A stretch of 64,000 nucleotides of DNA from an uncultured Alistipes sp. (GTDB lineage: Bacteria; Bacteroidota; Bacteroidia; Bacteroidales; Rikenellaceae), in NCBI GenBank assembly GCA_944323075.1, contig CALURC010000008.1, forward strand, positions 62,001-126,000, in the 5' to 3' direction. Positions 53,882 through 64,000 of the stretch are shown piece by piece. Below the pieces are notes generated by a model. It had not been told where the DNA came from. It worked only from the letters and a program-made list of their open reading frames with translations, and searched no databases. Position 1 is the first letter of the stretch, and the number at the start of each line of letters is the position of its first letter. The position numbers and the translations under genes are program-made.

Positions 53882-55342
53882 TCATTCGTCGACCGATTGA
53901 CTATGGGAAATGATCATCAACTTATCATTCAAAAAGATATGGGAGCTGCCATTAGGTATAAAAAACGTTCCGTCCCGTTTGACAGCAACGACCAATTCAT
54001 CGTCGGGCAATGGAAGGTCCATCAACCGATCGCCTTTAACGAGCATATCAGCCGTAACGGGTATTTCGGAGAATGTAGATTTAATCTCTGCCGGCAGCTC
54101 TTCAAACCGAAACTTTTTCCGCCCCGCTTCAGGGTTATCGGCAACAAGCTTCAGTTTTTGAGCCATATAGTTGACCGTCGTTCCCTGCACAAGCAGCGAA
54201 ACGATCGTAATGAAAAACACCGTATTGAAGATGAACGAAGCATTATCGATTCCTGCAGTCAACGGGTAGGTCGCGAAAATAATGGGTACAGCCCCCCGCA
54301 ATCCGACCCACGAGATATAAGATTTCGCCCGATTCGTAATTTTTCGAAACGGAGCCAAACAGAGAAACACCGTAACAGGACGAGAAATAAGAATCATGAC
54401 CGCAGCAATCATCAGTCCGATCCACGTGACTGGTAACAACTCCTTGGGATTGACCAAAAGCCCGAGGGCAAGGAACATAACCAATTGAGAGAGCCAAGCT
54501 ATCGTATCGAAGAAAGATCCGATACTTCGATGATGAGGCATTTTACTGTTTCCGATAACCAATCCCGCAATGTAAACAGCCAAATACCCGTTTCCTTTGA
54601 TCAGATCGGTAAACGAAAAGACAAAAAAGACACACGACAGCAACAATACCGAGTAGAACGACTTGTTGTCGCTGTTCAATCGATTGATAAACAAAAGGGC
54701 AAGCCGTCCGAGTAAGTACCCCGAGATCGCGCCTATGGATATCTGCATCAACAGCGTAAGGATAGATTGACCGAAGCTCATCCCTCCCACTTGAATCACC
54801 TGAATGAAAAGAATTGTGAGGATATTGGCCATCGGGTCGTTACTTCCACTCTCGAATTCGAGCATCGGACGCAGATTTTCCTTCAATTTAAGCCCTTTTG
54901 AACGAAGAATCGAAAACACCGAAGCCGAATCGGTTGAGGACATCACGGCGGCAAGCAGCAACGATTCATACAACGAGAGCGAAAACTGAGGAAAAATATA
55001 TCGAGCGATCAGATAGATTGCTCCCCCGGTCAGAAAGGTCGTAAGCATCACTCCGGCGGTCGCCAAAACTATTCCGGGCCCGAGTACCGGACGGATTCGG
55101 CTGAATTTGGTATCCATACCGCCCGAGAAAAGAATTACGCTCAAGGCAACCATACCGATAAATTGCGCAGCAGTCGGACTGTTGAACTGAATTCCCAGCC
55201 CATCGCTTCCGAAAAGCATACCGACCCCCAGAAACAGCAACAAAACAGGAACCCCAAACTTGTGTCCTGCTTTTCCTGCAATAATACTCACAAACAACAA
55301 AACCGCTCCGACCAGCAGGATATTTCCGGCATTCAACACCAT
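53882..55342 (-). CDS. Potassium/proton antiporter (CvrA/NhaP2-like)
   Basis: This 486-residue protein has an N-terminal Na+/H+-exchanger (CPA1) domain with about twelve to thirteen helices (residues 5-395) and a C-terminal cytoplasmic part (about 405-485) like a TrkA-C/RCK_C domain with PDDELVVAVKRDG and GSSHIFLNDKLMII. Membrane motifs include AVMSSTDSASVFSIL near residue 135 and FESGSNDPMANIL near residue 163, which carry the ion-site Asp residues. Family members (NhaP2/CvrA) exchange K+ or Na+ for protons, with regulation through the C-terminal domain. It has its own promoter just after the lacZ hairpin. Confidence 0.92.
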   Translation of the reverse strand: MVLNAGNILLVGAVLLFVSIIAGKAGHKFGVPVLLLFLGVGMLFGSDGLGIQFNSPTAAQFIGMVALSVILFSGGMDTKFSRIRPVLGPGIVLATAGVMLTTFLTGGAIYLIARYIFPQFSLSLYESLLLAAVMSSTDSASVFSILRSKGLKLKENLRPMLEFESGSNDPMANILTILFIQVIQVGGMSFGQSILTLLMQISIGAISGYLLGRLALLFINRLNSDNKSFYSVLLLSCVFFVFSFTDLIKGNGYLAVYIAGLVIGNSKMPHHRSIGSFFDTIAWLSQLVMFLALGLLVNPKELLPVTWIGLMIAAVMILISRPVTVFLCLAPFRKITNRAKSYISWVGLRGAVPIIFATYPLTAGIDNASFIFNTVFFITIVSLLVQGTTVNYMAQKLKLVADNPEAGRKKFRFEELPAEIKSTFSEIPVTADMLVKGDRLMDLPLPDDELVVAVKRDGTFFIPNGSSHIFLNDKLMIISHSQSVDE

Positions 55343-55425
55343 AGTCTTTTCTCGAAAATTACGATATGCGATAAAGGATCCGACTTACCGAGAGCCCGTT
55401 TCTCCAAACACAGACCCCACTGCTC

Positions 55426-55459
55426 CAAAGGTACGGATTTTATTTCTTGTTACAACAAA
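55426..55459 (-). promoter_or_regulatory. Promoter of the K+/H+ antiporter gene
   Basis: On the minus strand TTG (55455-55453), 19 nt, then TACCTTTG (55433-55426), an exact TAnnTTTG; a TTTG also occurs at 55459-55456. The -33 box overlaps the lower edge of the lacZ hairpin. The leader is about 78 nt. Confidence 0.55.
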
Positions 55460-55492
55460 TGTCCCGAGCGAAACTTCACTCGGGACATTTGT
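55455..55492 (-). terminator. Hairpin downstream of lacZ
   Basis: A perfect 14-bp stem ACAAATGTCCCGAG/CTCGGGACATTTGT (55455-55468 with 55479-55492) with a 10-nt loop begins 23 nt after the lacZ stop. No long U-tract follows, so it may be a partial terminator or an mRNA 3'-end stabiliser. Confidence 0.65.
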
Positions 55493-55515
55493 TCTATATA
55501 GACCATTTTCAATCT

Positions 55516-58740
<3,225 letters not shown>

Positions 58741-58753
58741 TCATTATGCTCCA

Positions 58754-60625
58754 TTACGGTTTTTTGGGAACAACCAACGGGAGCGATCGTTCGACAATCC
58801 GGGTGCCATTCGGCGCGACATCCGGCTCATCGCGATGAGCGATATAGACGACCAGAGTGTACTTTCCGGGTTTGACTCCATCCAACGGAATATCAACCAA
58901 TGCACTCTCCCCGGCCGGAATATTTGCCGGCGAGCAAACACCTTCCTTGACAATCCGTTTCGCTCCGGCTATAATCGTATAACCGATCTCGAAATTCCGC
59001 ATATTAGCGATACCGAATCCATTGACAATCTCCACTCGGCCGGCTACCGGTCCCTCCTCGATCGATGTGTTTCCGTATCCCGACGATGTTCCTCCCGACG
59101 TTTCAGCCTGCCCTGCAAAATTCAAGGTAAACCGTCCGTCGGAATCGTTTCTCTCTTGCGGTTTTCCGACCACCATATCGCTGTTCCACTCGGCTCCGGC
59201 CTCCTGATAGATAACCGGACGCTCCTTCTCCACCTCCTTGAGTTTAAGATAGGCCTCATAGGTATTATAACCCTGACCGGCCTTTTCTCCCAATGAGAAT
59301 ATCAGCACGGAAGGGTGATTTTTCGACATATAGTACATGTTCATCACCCGATCGACATAGGCATTGGTCCATACCGTGTCGTTGGCCAGCGTTCCGCCTA
59401 CTGTCCGCTCGTCTCCACTCGCACGGGTATCAATGTTCGCACTGTTACATACATACAGGCCGTAGCTATCCGTCAACTCATAAAACCGGTCGTTCTGCGG
59501 ATAGTCCGTAATCCGAAGACAATTGATTCCCTGTTTGCGGAAGTTCTCGAAGTCCCGCCGAATCGTCGCCTCCTCCTTCGGACAATCGTAGTCGACTGCA
59601 TGCAACGTCACGGGATAGCCGTTGATCCGAAATCCCTTGTCATCATACTCCACTTTGCGAAATCCGATCTTCACCTTCGTATACTCCGTAAACCGTCCTT
59701 CGTGCTGTAGCCGCAACGCTATGGTGTATAGCTTCGGGCTTTCATGACTCCACGACTGAATATCGGGCAGGTTGGCAAAGAAACGCACCGTATCCTCCGA
59801 CCGCAGGTAGAAACGGGCATCGCGCTTGCCGTGGGATACGACCGTACTGTCGTCCGGAGCGATCAACTCATAGTGCACAAGCACCTCTTTGGGATTCAGC
59901 AGATGCGACTTGACAATTGCACCGAAGCTGAACAAAGCATTACCCGCATCGTTAAACCGCGTATCGATCACAAAGTCCCGAATCCGCACCTTCGGCTGGG
60001 CAATCACCCGAACCGCACCTTCGATCTGTGTCCCTTCGGTTTCGATCTGATTCTCCAACGCCTCCGAAGCCGGATGTGCATAGGCAATCACGGCTATCGT
60101 ATTTTTCCCATCAGCGACATAACGCGTGATATCGAAATAGGCCGGAGTTTTGGAATCCTCGTGATAGCCGACAGGGTGTCCGTTCGCAAAGACATAATAG
60201 GCCCGGCTTACGGCATCCAAACGGACGAAAATCTGACGATCGATCCACTTGAACGGCATGGTAAACTCCCGACGATAGACCGCAGCCCACACGTCATTCA
60301 CCTCACGTTCCGGCACCGTAACGGTCTGCCATGCCGATACATCCATATCGGGTTGTGTGAGTGTCGAATCGAGATCCACCGGTCCACGAAAGGTTTTCAT
60401 CTGCCACTTTCCGTTCAAACTACGGATATAAAGCGAATTGGCATCATCCTCCTGCAAGGCAAGATCCCGACTGTCATAGCTCATGATCCGGGTCCCGGCC
60501 GGCTCCCTACGGAAGCTCACTTCGGTCGGATCATCCATCATATTTTGTTGGGCCTGCGCAATGAACTGCGCAACCAGTCCACATAAACAGAATGCAATAC
60601 AACGTCCGTATTTCATCTTTTTCAA
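58754..60625 (-). CDS. Degenerate GH2 (LacZ-like) protein, probably non-catalytic
   Basis: This 623-residue secreted protein (signal peptide about 1-25, ending AQAQ) aligns with the LacZ jelly-roll, first Ig-like domain and first part of the barrel. Key residues are changed: the acid/base motif SLGNEAG reads SLGEKAG (Glu447-Lys448), the metal pair Glu-x-His reads Asp399-x-Arg401, and RTSHYP reads RITDYP (Asp374). The sequence then skips the last barrel strands with the nucleophile and joins an Ig-like end (about 535-620); the Bgal_small_N domain is absent. The frame is open and has a signal peptide, so it looks like a maintained sugar-binding pseudoenzyme, though a remodelled active site cannot be excluded. 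It lies 139 nt before lacZ. Confidence 0.85.
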   Translation of the reverse strand: MKKMKYGRCIAFCLCGLVAQFIAQAQQNMMDDPTEVSFRREPAGTRIMSYDSRDLALQEDDANSLYIRSLNGKWQMKTFRGPVDLDSTLTQPDMDVSAWQTVTVPEREVNDVWAAVYRREFTMPFKWIDRQIFVRLDAVSRAYYVFANGHPVGYHEDSKTPAYFDITRYVADGKNTIAVIAYAHPASEALENQIETEGTQIEGAVRVIAQPKVRIRDFVIDTRFNDAGNALFSFGAIVKSHLLNPKEVLVHYELIAPDDSTVVSHGKRDARFYLRSEDTVRFFANLPDIQSWSHESPKLYTIALRLQHEGRFTEYTKVKIGFRKVEYDDKGFRINGYPVTLHAVDYDCPKEEATIRRDFENFRKQGINCLRITDYPQNDRFYELTDSYGLYVCNSANIDTRASGDERTVGGTLANDTVWTNAYVDRVMNMYYMSKNHPSVLIFSLGEKAGQGYNTYEAYLKLKEVEKERPVIYQEAGAEWNSDMVVGKPQERNDSDGRFTLNFAGQAETSGGTSSGYGNTSIEEGPVAGRVEIVNGFGIANMRNFEIGYTIIAGAKRIVKEGVCSPANIPAGESALVDIPLDGVKPGKYTLVVYIAHRDEPDVAPNGTRIVERSLPLVVPKKP

Positions 60626-60686
60626 GTTTTAATTTATGCGAAGATACCCTTACTATTCAACCTTTCGCAAAATTTCCCTTAATGTG

Positions 60687-60694
60687 CAAAGATA
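60687..60694 (-). promoter_or_regulatory. -7 promoter box for the degenerate GH2 gene
   Basis: The minus strand reads TATCTTTG (TAnnTTTG), 62 nt before the ATG at 60625 and just downstream of the malic enzyme terminator. The -33 position falls in the terminator stem and shows no TTTG. Confidence 0.4.
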
Positions 60695-60702
60695 ATAAAA
60701 TA

Positions 60703-60735
60703 GCTGCCCGGAGAAAATGCCGGGCAGCCATTTTT
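60703..60735 (-). terminator. Terminator of malic enzyme gene
   Basis: A 9-bp perfect GC-rich stem GCTGCCCGG/CCGGGCAGC (60703-60711 with 60720-60728) with an 8-nt loop is followed on the minus strand by TATTTTATT. Confidence 0.85.
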
Positions 60736-60761
60736 CAGTTTTCTTCCGTGTTCCTTCGTAT

Positions 60762-63041
60762 TTATTTGGTCGGAATCGTCGCAGCCGCCGCAATCACACT
60801 CAAATTACGGATCGATCGGGACGAAGCAACCTCGGGAATCAAATGTACATACGGATGGTTCAATCCCATTAAAATCGGACCATTGATCTCGGCACCACCC
60901 AAAATTTCCATCATTTTGTATGAGATGTTGGCCGACGACAAGTTCGGGAAAATCAACACATTGATATCACGGTCTCCCAACTTGTTAAACGGATAGAATT
61001 CATTCCGGGCCTTTTTGTTCAGCGCAATGTCGGCCTTCATCTCACCGTCTACGAGCAACTCGGGATACTGGAAGTGCAGAATCTCCACCGCTTTAGCCAC
61101 TTTCGTCGCCAACGGCTCGGTACTTGTACCAAAGTTTGAATGAGACAGCATACCAATTACCGGTTCGATACCGAAACTCCGTACGGTCCGGGCCGTCATC
61201 AATGCAATGTTAACCAGATCTTCGACCGATGGACTCGGGTTAACCGCCATATCAGCAAAAAACATCGGTCCTTTTTTGGTCGTTACAATCTGCATAGCAG
61301 CCAAAGTCGTATTGCTGTTCGTCGTAAAAATCTGACGGACAGGTTTCAACGACTCGATATAATGGTGCGTATATCCGAGAATCGACGTATCTGCATCGCC
61401 TGCCGCCACCATCATCAACGAGAACCAATCCCGATGCATCATATACTCAACGGCCTCACTCATACGAACACCTTTACGGCTCACCTTATTATAAAGTTGC
61501 AAAGCATAATCCTGACGCCGACCCTTCTCCGCATCGCTTCTGAAATCGACCACATACTTCATATCGAGATTCAGGTGGTTCTCCTGCAGGATGGAGGCGA
61601 TCTTCTTCGCATCCCCTACCAAGATCGGAACAGCCAGATTGTCGTTAATCAAATGAATGGCCGCCTTGATTGTCGTCAACCGGTCACCTTCACTGAATAC
61701 GATTCGACGCGGTTCTGCCGTCTTAACTTTTGAACGAATCGCACGCATCAACTTATCGTCACGCCCCATACGTCCGTCCAACTCTTCGGCATAAGCCTTC
61801 CAGTCGGTAATTGTTTTTCGGGCAACACCCGATTCGATAGCTGCCTTGGCCACTGCCACCGAAATCGTCGAGATCAACCTCGGATCCAATGCTTTCGGAA
61901 TCAAATATTCCCGTCCAAAAGATATATTGTTATCATTATAAGCTGCAGCTACAATATCAGGAACTGGTTCTTTGGTCAATGCAGCGAGAGCCTTCACGGC
62001 TGCAATCTTCATCTCTTCATTGATCGTTGTCGCCCGTACATCAAGTGCCCCCCGGAAGATGTATGGGAATCCCAGTACATTGTTCACCTGATTCGGATAA
62101 TCCGAACGTCCCGTTGCAAAGATGATATCCTTGCGCGCTGCCATCGCATCGGCATACGAAATTTCCGGATTGGGATTTGCCAAGGCAAACACGATCGGAT
62201 TTTCGGCCATACTACGCACCATATCCTGTGTCAGTACATTAGCTACCGAAAGCCCGAGAAATACATCCGCACCGACCAATGCTTCTGTCAATGTATTGAC
62301 TTCCCGAGTCGTGGCAAATTTGCTCTTGATCGGATTCAGGTCATTCCGACGCACCGAAATCACTCCTTTACTATCACACATTACCACATTTTCGGGTTTG
62401 ACACCGAGCGACATATACAATCTTGCACAAGAAACCGCAGCAGCTCCGGCTCCGTTCACTACGACCCGAACCTCATCAATCTTTTTGCCCGCTATTTCCA
62501 ATGCATTCAACAATGCCGCAGAAGAGATGATTGCCGTCCCGTGCTGATCGTCGTGCATCACCGGAATCGACAGCTCCTCCTTAAGCCGATCTTCGATAAC
62601 GAAACACTCGGGGGCTTTAATATCCTCGAGGTTAATTCCACCGAATGTCACCGATATATTTTTTACAGTCTCAATAAACTGCTCCGTATCCTTAGTATTG
62701 ACCTCTATATCGAACACATCAATATCAGCAAAAGTCTTAAAGAGCAAGCCTTTACCCTCCATTACAGGTTTCCCTGCCATAGCTCCGATATCTCCGAGTC
62801 CCAACACTGCCGTACCGTTCGAAATCACAGCTACCAAATTTCCCTTTGCCGTATATTTATACGCATCATCCGGATTCTCCTTAATAGCCAAACAAGGTTC
62901 GGCCACTCCGGGTGAATAGGCCAGAGAAAGGTCTTTTTGCGTACTGTATGGTTTGGTCGGAACGACCTCTATTTTTCCTGGACGCCCCTCCGAATGGTAG
63001 AGAAGGGCCTCTTCCTTTTTACTTTTTGCGTTATTCCCCAT
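60762..63041 (-). CDS. maeB: NADP-dependent malic enzyme (MaeB type)
   Basis: This 759-residue protein joins an N-terminal malic enzyme (about residues 1-425) to a C-terminal phosphotransacetylase-like domain (about 430-755). The malic part shows YTAKGNLVAVISNGTAVLGLGDIG, GGINLEDIKAPECF, HDDQHGTAI and the Rossmann VVNGAGAAAVSCA. The PTA-like part begins RRIVFSEGDR and usually acts in regulation without transferase activity. The enzyme decarboxylates malate to pyruvate with NADP+ reduction. Length is standard for MaeB. The gene has its own terminator; I see no clear promoter box. Confidence 0.95.
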   Translation of the reverse strand: MGNNAKSKKEEALLYHSEGRPGKIEVVPTKPYSTQKDLSLAYSPGVAEPCLAIKENPDDAYKYTAKGNLVAVISNGTAVLGLGDIGAMAGKPVMEGKGLLFKTFADIDVFDIEVNTKDTEQFIETVKNISVTFGGINLEDIKAPECFVIEDRLKEELSIPVMHDDQHGTAIISSAALLNALEIAGKKIDEVRVVVNGAGAAAVSCARLYMSLGVKPENVVMCDSKGVISVRRNDLNPIKSKFATTREVNTLTEALVGADVFLGLSVANVLTQDMVRSMAENPIVFALANPNPEISYADAMAARKDIIFATGRSDYPNQVNNVLGFPYIFRGALDVRATTINEEMKIAAVKALAALTKEPVPDIVAAAYNDNNISFGREYLIPKALDPRLISTISVAVAKAAIESGVARKTITDWKAYAEELDGRMGRDDKLMRAIRSKVKTAEPRRIVFSEGDRLTTIKAAIHLINDNLAVPILVGDAKKIASILQENHLNLDMKYVVDFRSDAEKGRRQDYALQLYNKVSRKGVRMSEAVEYMMHRDWFSLMMVAAGDADTSILGYTHHYIESLKPVRQIFTTNSNTTLAAMQIVTTKKGPMFFADMAVNPSPSVEDLVNIALMTARTVRSFGIEPVIGMLSHSNFGTSTEPLATKVAKAVEILHFQYPELLVDGEMKADIALNKKARNEFYPFNKLGDRDINVLIFPNLSSANISYKMMEILGGAEINGPILMGLNHPYVHLIPEVASSRSIRNLSVIAAAATIPTK

Positions 63042-63160
63042 AGCTAACTAACTATTTTACCTCTATATATAATCTTATTTAATAATCGCTATATCGATAA
63101 ATACAGATTGAGTCTCGACAAAAAAATCAAGCAGTCCGTTTTTTGTACTCGACTTTTTTC

Positions 63161-63168
63161 TATATTTG
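63161..63168 (+). promoter_or_regulatory. -7 promoter box for the HsdR_N-like gene
   Basis: TATATTTG is an exact TAnnTTTG. Transcription would begin near 63174, at the upstream in-frame ATG (63175), so that ATG would have no leader. The ATG at 63244 would have a leader of about 70 nt. A TTTG at 63142-63145 is spaced only 15 nt upstream. Confidence 0.5.
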
Positions 63169-63243
63169 TAGAATATGGCGGATATTCCGCAACGCGTTTT
63201 CATCACGAAAAATCAGGCACAAGGTACGCATTTTTATCAACAG

Positions 63244-63708
63244 ATGGATGCATTTTCGCAATTAAATTTTCCTCGATACCCTTTCAGAATCCGAAAACGT
63301 GAAACAGGCCCTCAAATTTGGGATAACATTCGACGAAAATGGCTCGTTCTAACCCCTGAAGAGTGGGTCAGACAGCACTTGATTCGATTTCTGACCGAGG
63401 CACGCGGAGTTCTACCTGCCTCCATTTCACAAGAATACCCGATCGAACTTGGAGGAACACGACAAAGAGCCGACTTGGTCGTATTCGCTCGAAACGGGAG
63501 TCCCTGTCTCTTGGCTGAATGTAAAGCCCCCGACGTCAACCTGACACAAATAACCCTTGCACAAGCCGTTCGTTATAACAGCATATTAAAAACCCCGTTC
63601 GTCTTACTGACGAACGGGATCAAACATATCTGCTATCGTTACGACAATTCGGGACACTGGCTCACCATGAACGACATCCCCGATCTGTCACCATTTTTTC
63701 GGATTTAA
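63244..63708 (+). CDS. HsdR N-terminal-domain-only protein (HSDR_N_2)
   Basis: This 154-residue protein carries just the nuclease-like domain found at the N-terminus of type I restriction HsdR (PF13588-type). The family stretch LTPEEWVRQHLIRFL is present, and the PD-(D/E)XK core is RADLVVFARNGSPCLLAECKA (Asp then Glu-x-Lys). There is no helicase part, methylase or specificity subunit near it, so it is not a restriction system on this evidence. I prefer the ATG at 63244 (MDAFSQLNFPRYPF), as family members start at this point and the -7 box lies directly before the ATG at 63175, which would add 23 residues. Its function in Bacteroidota is unknown. Confidence 0.8.
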   Translation: MDAFSQLNFPRYPFRIRKRETGPQIWDNIRRKWLVLTPEEWVRQHLIRFLTEARGVLPASISQEYPIELGGTRQRADLVVFARNGSPCLLAECKAPDVNLTQITLAQAVRYNSILKTPFVLLTNGIKHICYRYDNSGHWLTMNDIPDLSPFFRI

Positions 63709-64000
63709 CAGCTGAAGCATATACTCATCCTGCCAGTCGGAAGTGGTTCTGGTCCACTCTTTCTTCAATCCGCTGATCGTAAACCCTTTACTCTTAAACA
63801 AAGCAAGACTACGCCGATTCTGAGTCGGTATGTTACAATATAGCTGATTGAGGGTCAACACCTGAAAGCAATACCGAATCAACAGCGACACGGCATGTGA
63901 GGCATATCCTTGCCCTTGATCATTCTTGTCATAAATCAAAATACCCACACCTGCCCGGCAATTATAGGGATCGAGATCGAACAGATCGATCGCTCCGACC
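63688..64000 (-). CDS. GNAT family N-acetyltransferase (N-terminus outside window)
   Basis: The frame is open on the minus strand from the right edge (no start within the window) to a stop at 63688. The visible part contains the GNAT core: GAIDLFDLDPYNCRAGVGILI at the edge, then the acetyl-CoA motif GQGYASHAVSLLIRYCF (Q/R-x-x-G-x-G/A type), and NIPTQNRRSLALFKSKGF near the end. It resembles RimJ/RimL-type acetyltransferases acting on small molecules or protein N-termini. The substrate is unknown. Its 3' end overlaps the convergent HsdR_N gene by 21 nt. Confidence 0.85.
   Translation of the reverse strand, partial: VGAIDLFDLDPYNCRAGVGILIYDKNDQGQGYASHAVSLLIRYCFQVLTLNQLYCNIPTQNRRSLALFKSKGFTISGLKKEWTRTTSDWQDEYMLQLLNPKKW

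Noticed and set aside
59744-60586. 280-codon plus-strand open frame opposite the degenerate GH2 gene
   Set aside because: Antisense shadow of a gene with clear signal peptide and GH2 domains; no recognisable protein features.
63244-63708. Type I restriction-modification system
   Set aside because: Only an HsdR N-terminal-like domain is present; there is no helicase part, HsdM or HsdS in the visible flanks.

Overview
This window is a chromosomal stretch from a member of the Bacteroidota, most likely order Bacteroidales. Three things point there. The -7 promoter element TAnnTTTG recurs with an upstream TTTG/TTG, and Shine-Dalgarno sequences are largely absent. The gene order purH-mreB-mreC-mreD-mrdA-rodA is typical of the phylum. 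Several families are Bacteroidota-typical: SusD-free GH2 and GH106-like glycosidases, a MauE/DoxX protein of the BT_3928 type, a DUF4136 lipoprotein and an HsdR_N-only protein. MqnA (futalosine route to menaquinone) would fit Rikenellaceae/Alistipes-like bacteria, but that family-level placement is inference. I see no rRNA, CRISPR array, prophage or insertion sequence.

Layout. 1-3.9 kb: a partial lipoprotein with a glycosidase-like barrel, divergent from a secreted GH106-like hydrolase. 4.0-8.0 kb (minus): acpP-fabF-rnc-radC-tsaB followed by tRNA-Gln(CTG). 8.1-11.2 kb (plus): purN, yraN, a Crp-type regulator, waaA/kdtA and tRNA-Gln(TTG). 11.4-23.3 kb (minus): an OmpA/TPR lipoprotein, pnp, rpsO, nfeD, corA, mqnA, fba, pgi and gpsA. 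23.4-33.4 kb (plus): purH and the rod-shape (elongasome) operon, ending in a Ca2+-type P-ATPase. 33.4-39.4 kb: an HD hydrolase, a MauE/DoxX protein, an ABC-F ATPase, an OmpA lipoprotein and purA. 39.7-45.0 kb (plus): a TPR protein, an MFS transporter and two tandem exported metallo-beta-lactamase-fold proteins. 45.1-50.1 kb: a polysaccharide-export SLBB protein coupled to a WecA-like phosphotransferase, divergent from ugd. 50.2-55.3 kb (minus): an outer-membrane barrel, a DUF4136 lipoprotein, tRNA-Ser(GCT), prs, engB and a K+/H+ antiporter. 55.5-63.0 kb (minus): an intact GH2 beta-galactosidase, a degenerate GH2 homologue and malic enzyme. 63.2-64 kb: an HsdR_N-only protein and a partial GNAT acetyltransferase.

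Most of the DNA is core metabolism and envelope biogenesis: fatty acid/ACP, Kdo transfer, peptidoglycan elongation, undecaprenyl-linked glycan start and export, and purine synthesis (purN, purH, purA, prs). The accessory parts are the two carbohydrate loci at the ends and the TPR-MFS-MBL-MBL unit at 40-45 kb. The most unusual items are the GH2 homologue that has lost its catalytic and metal-binding residues beside an intact LacZ, and the mosaic tandem pair of exported ComEC-like MBL proteins.
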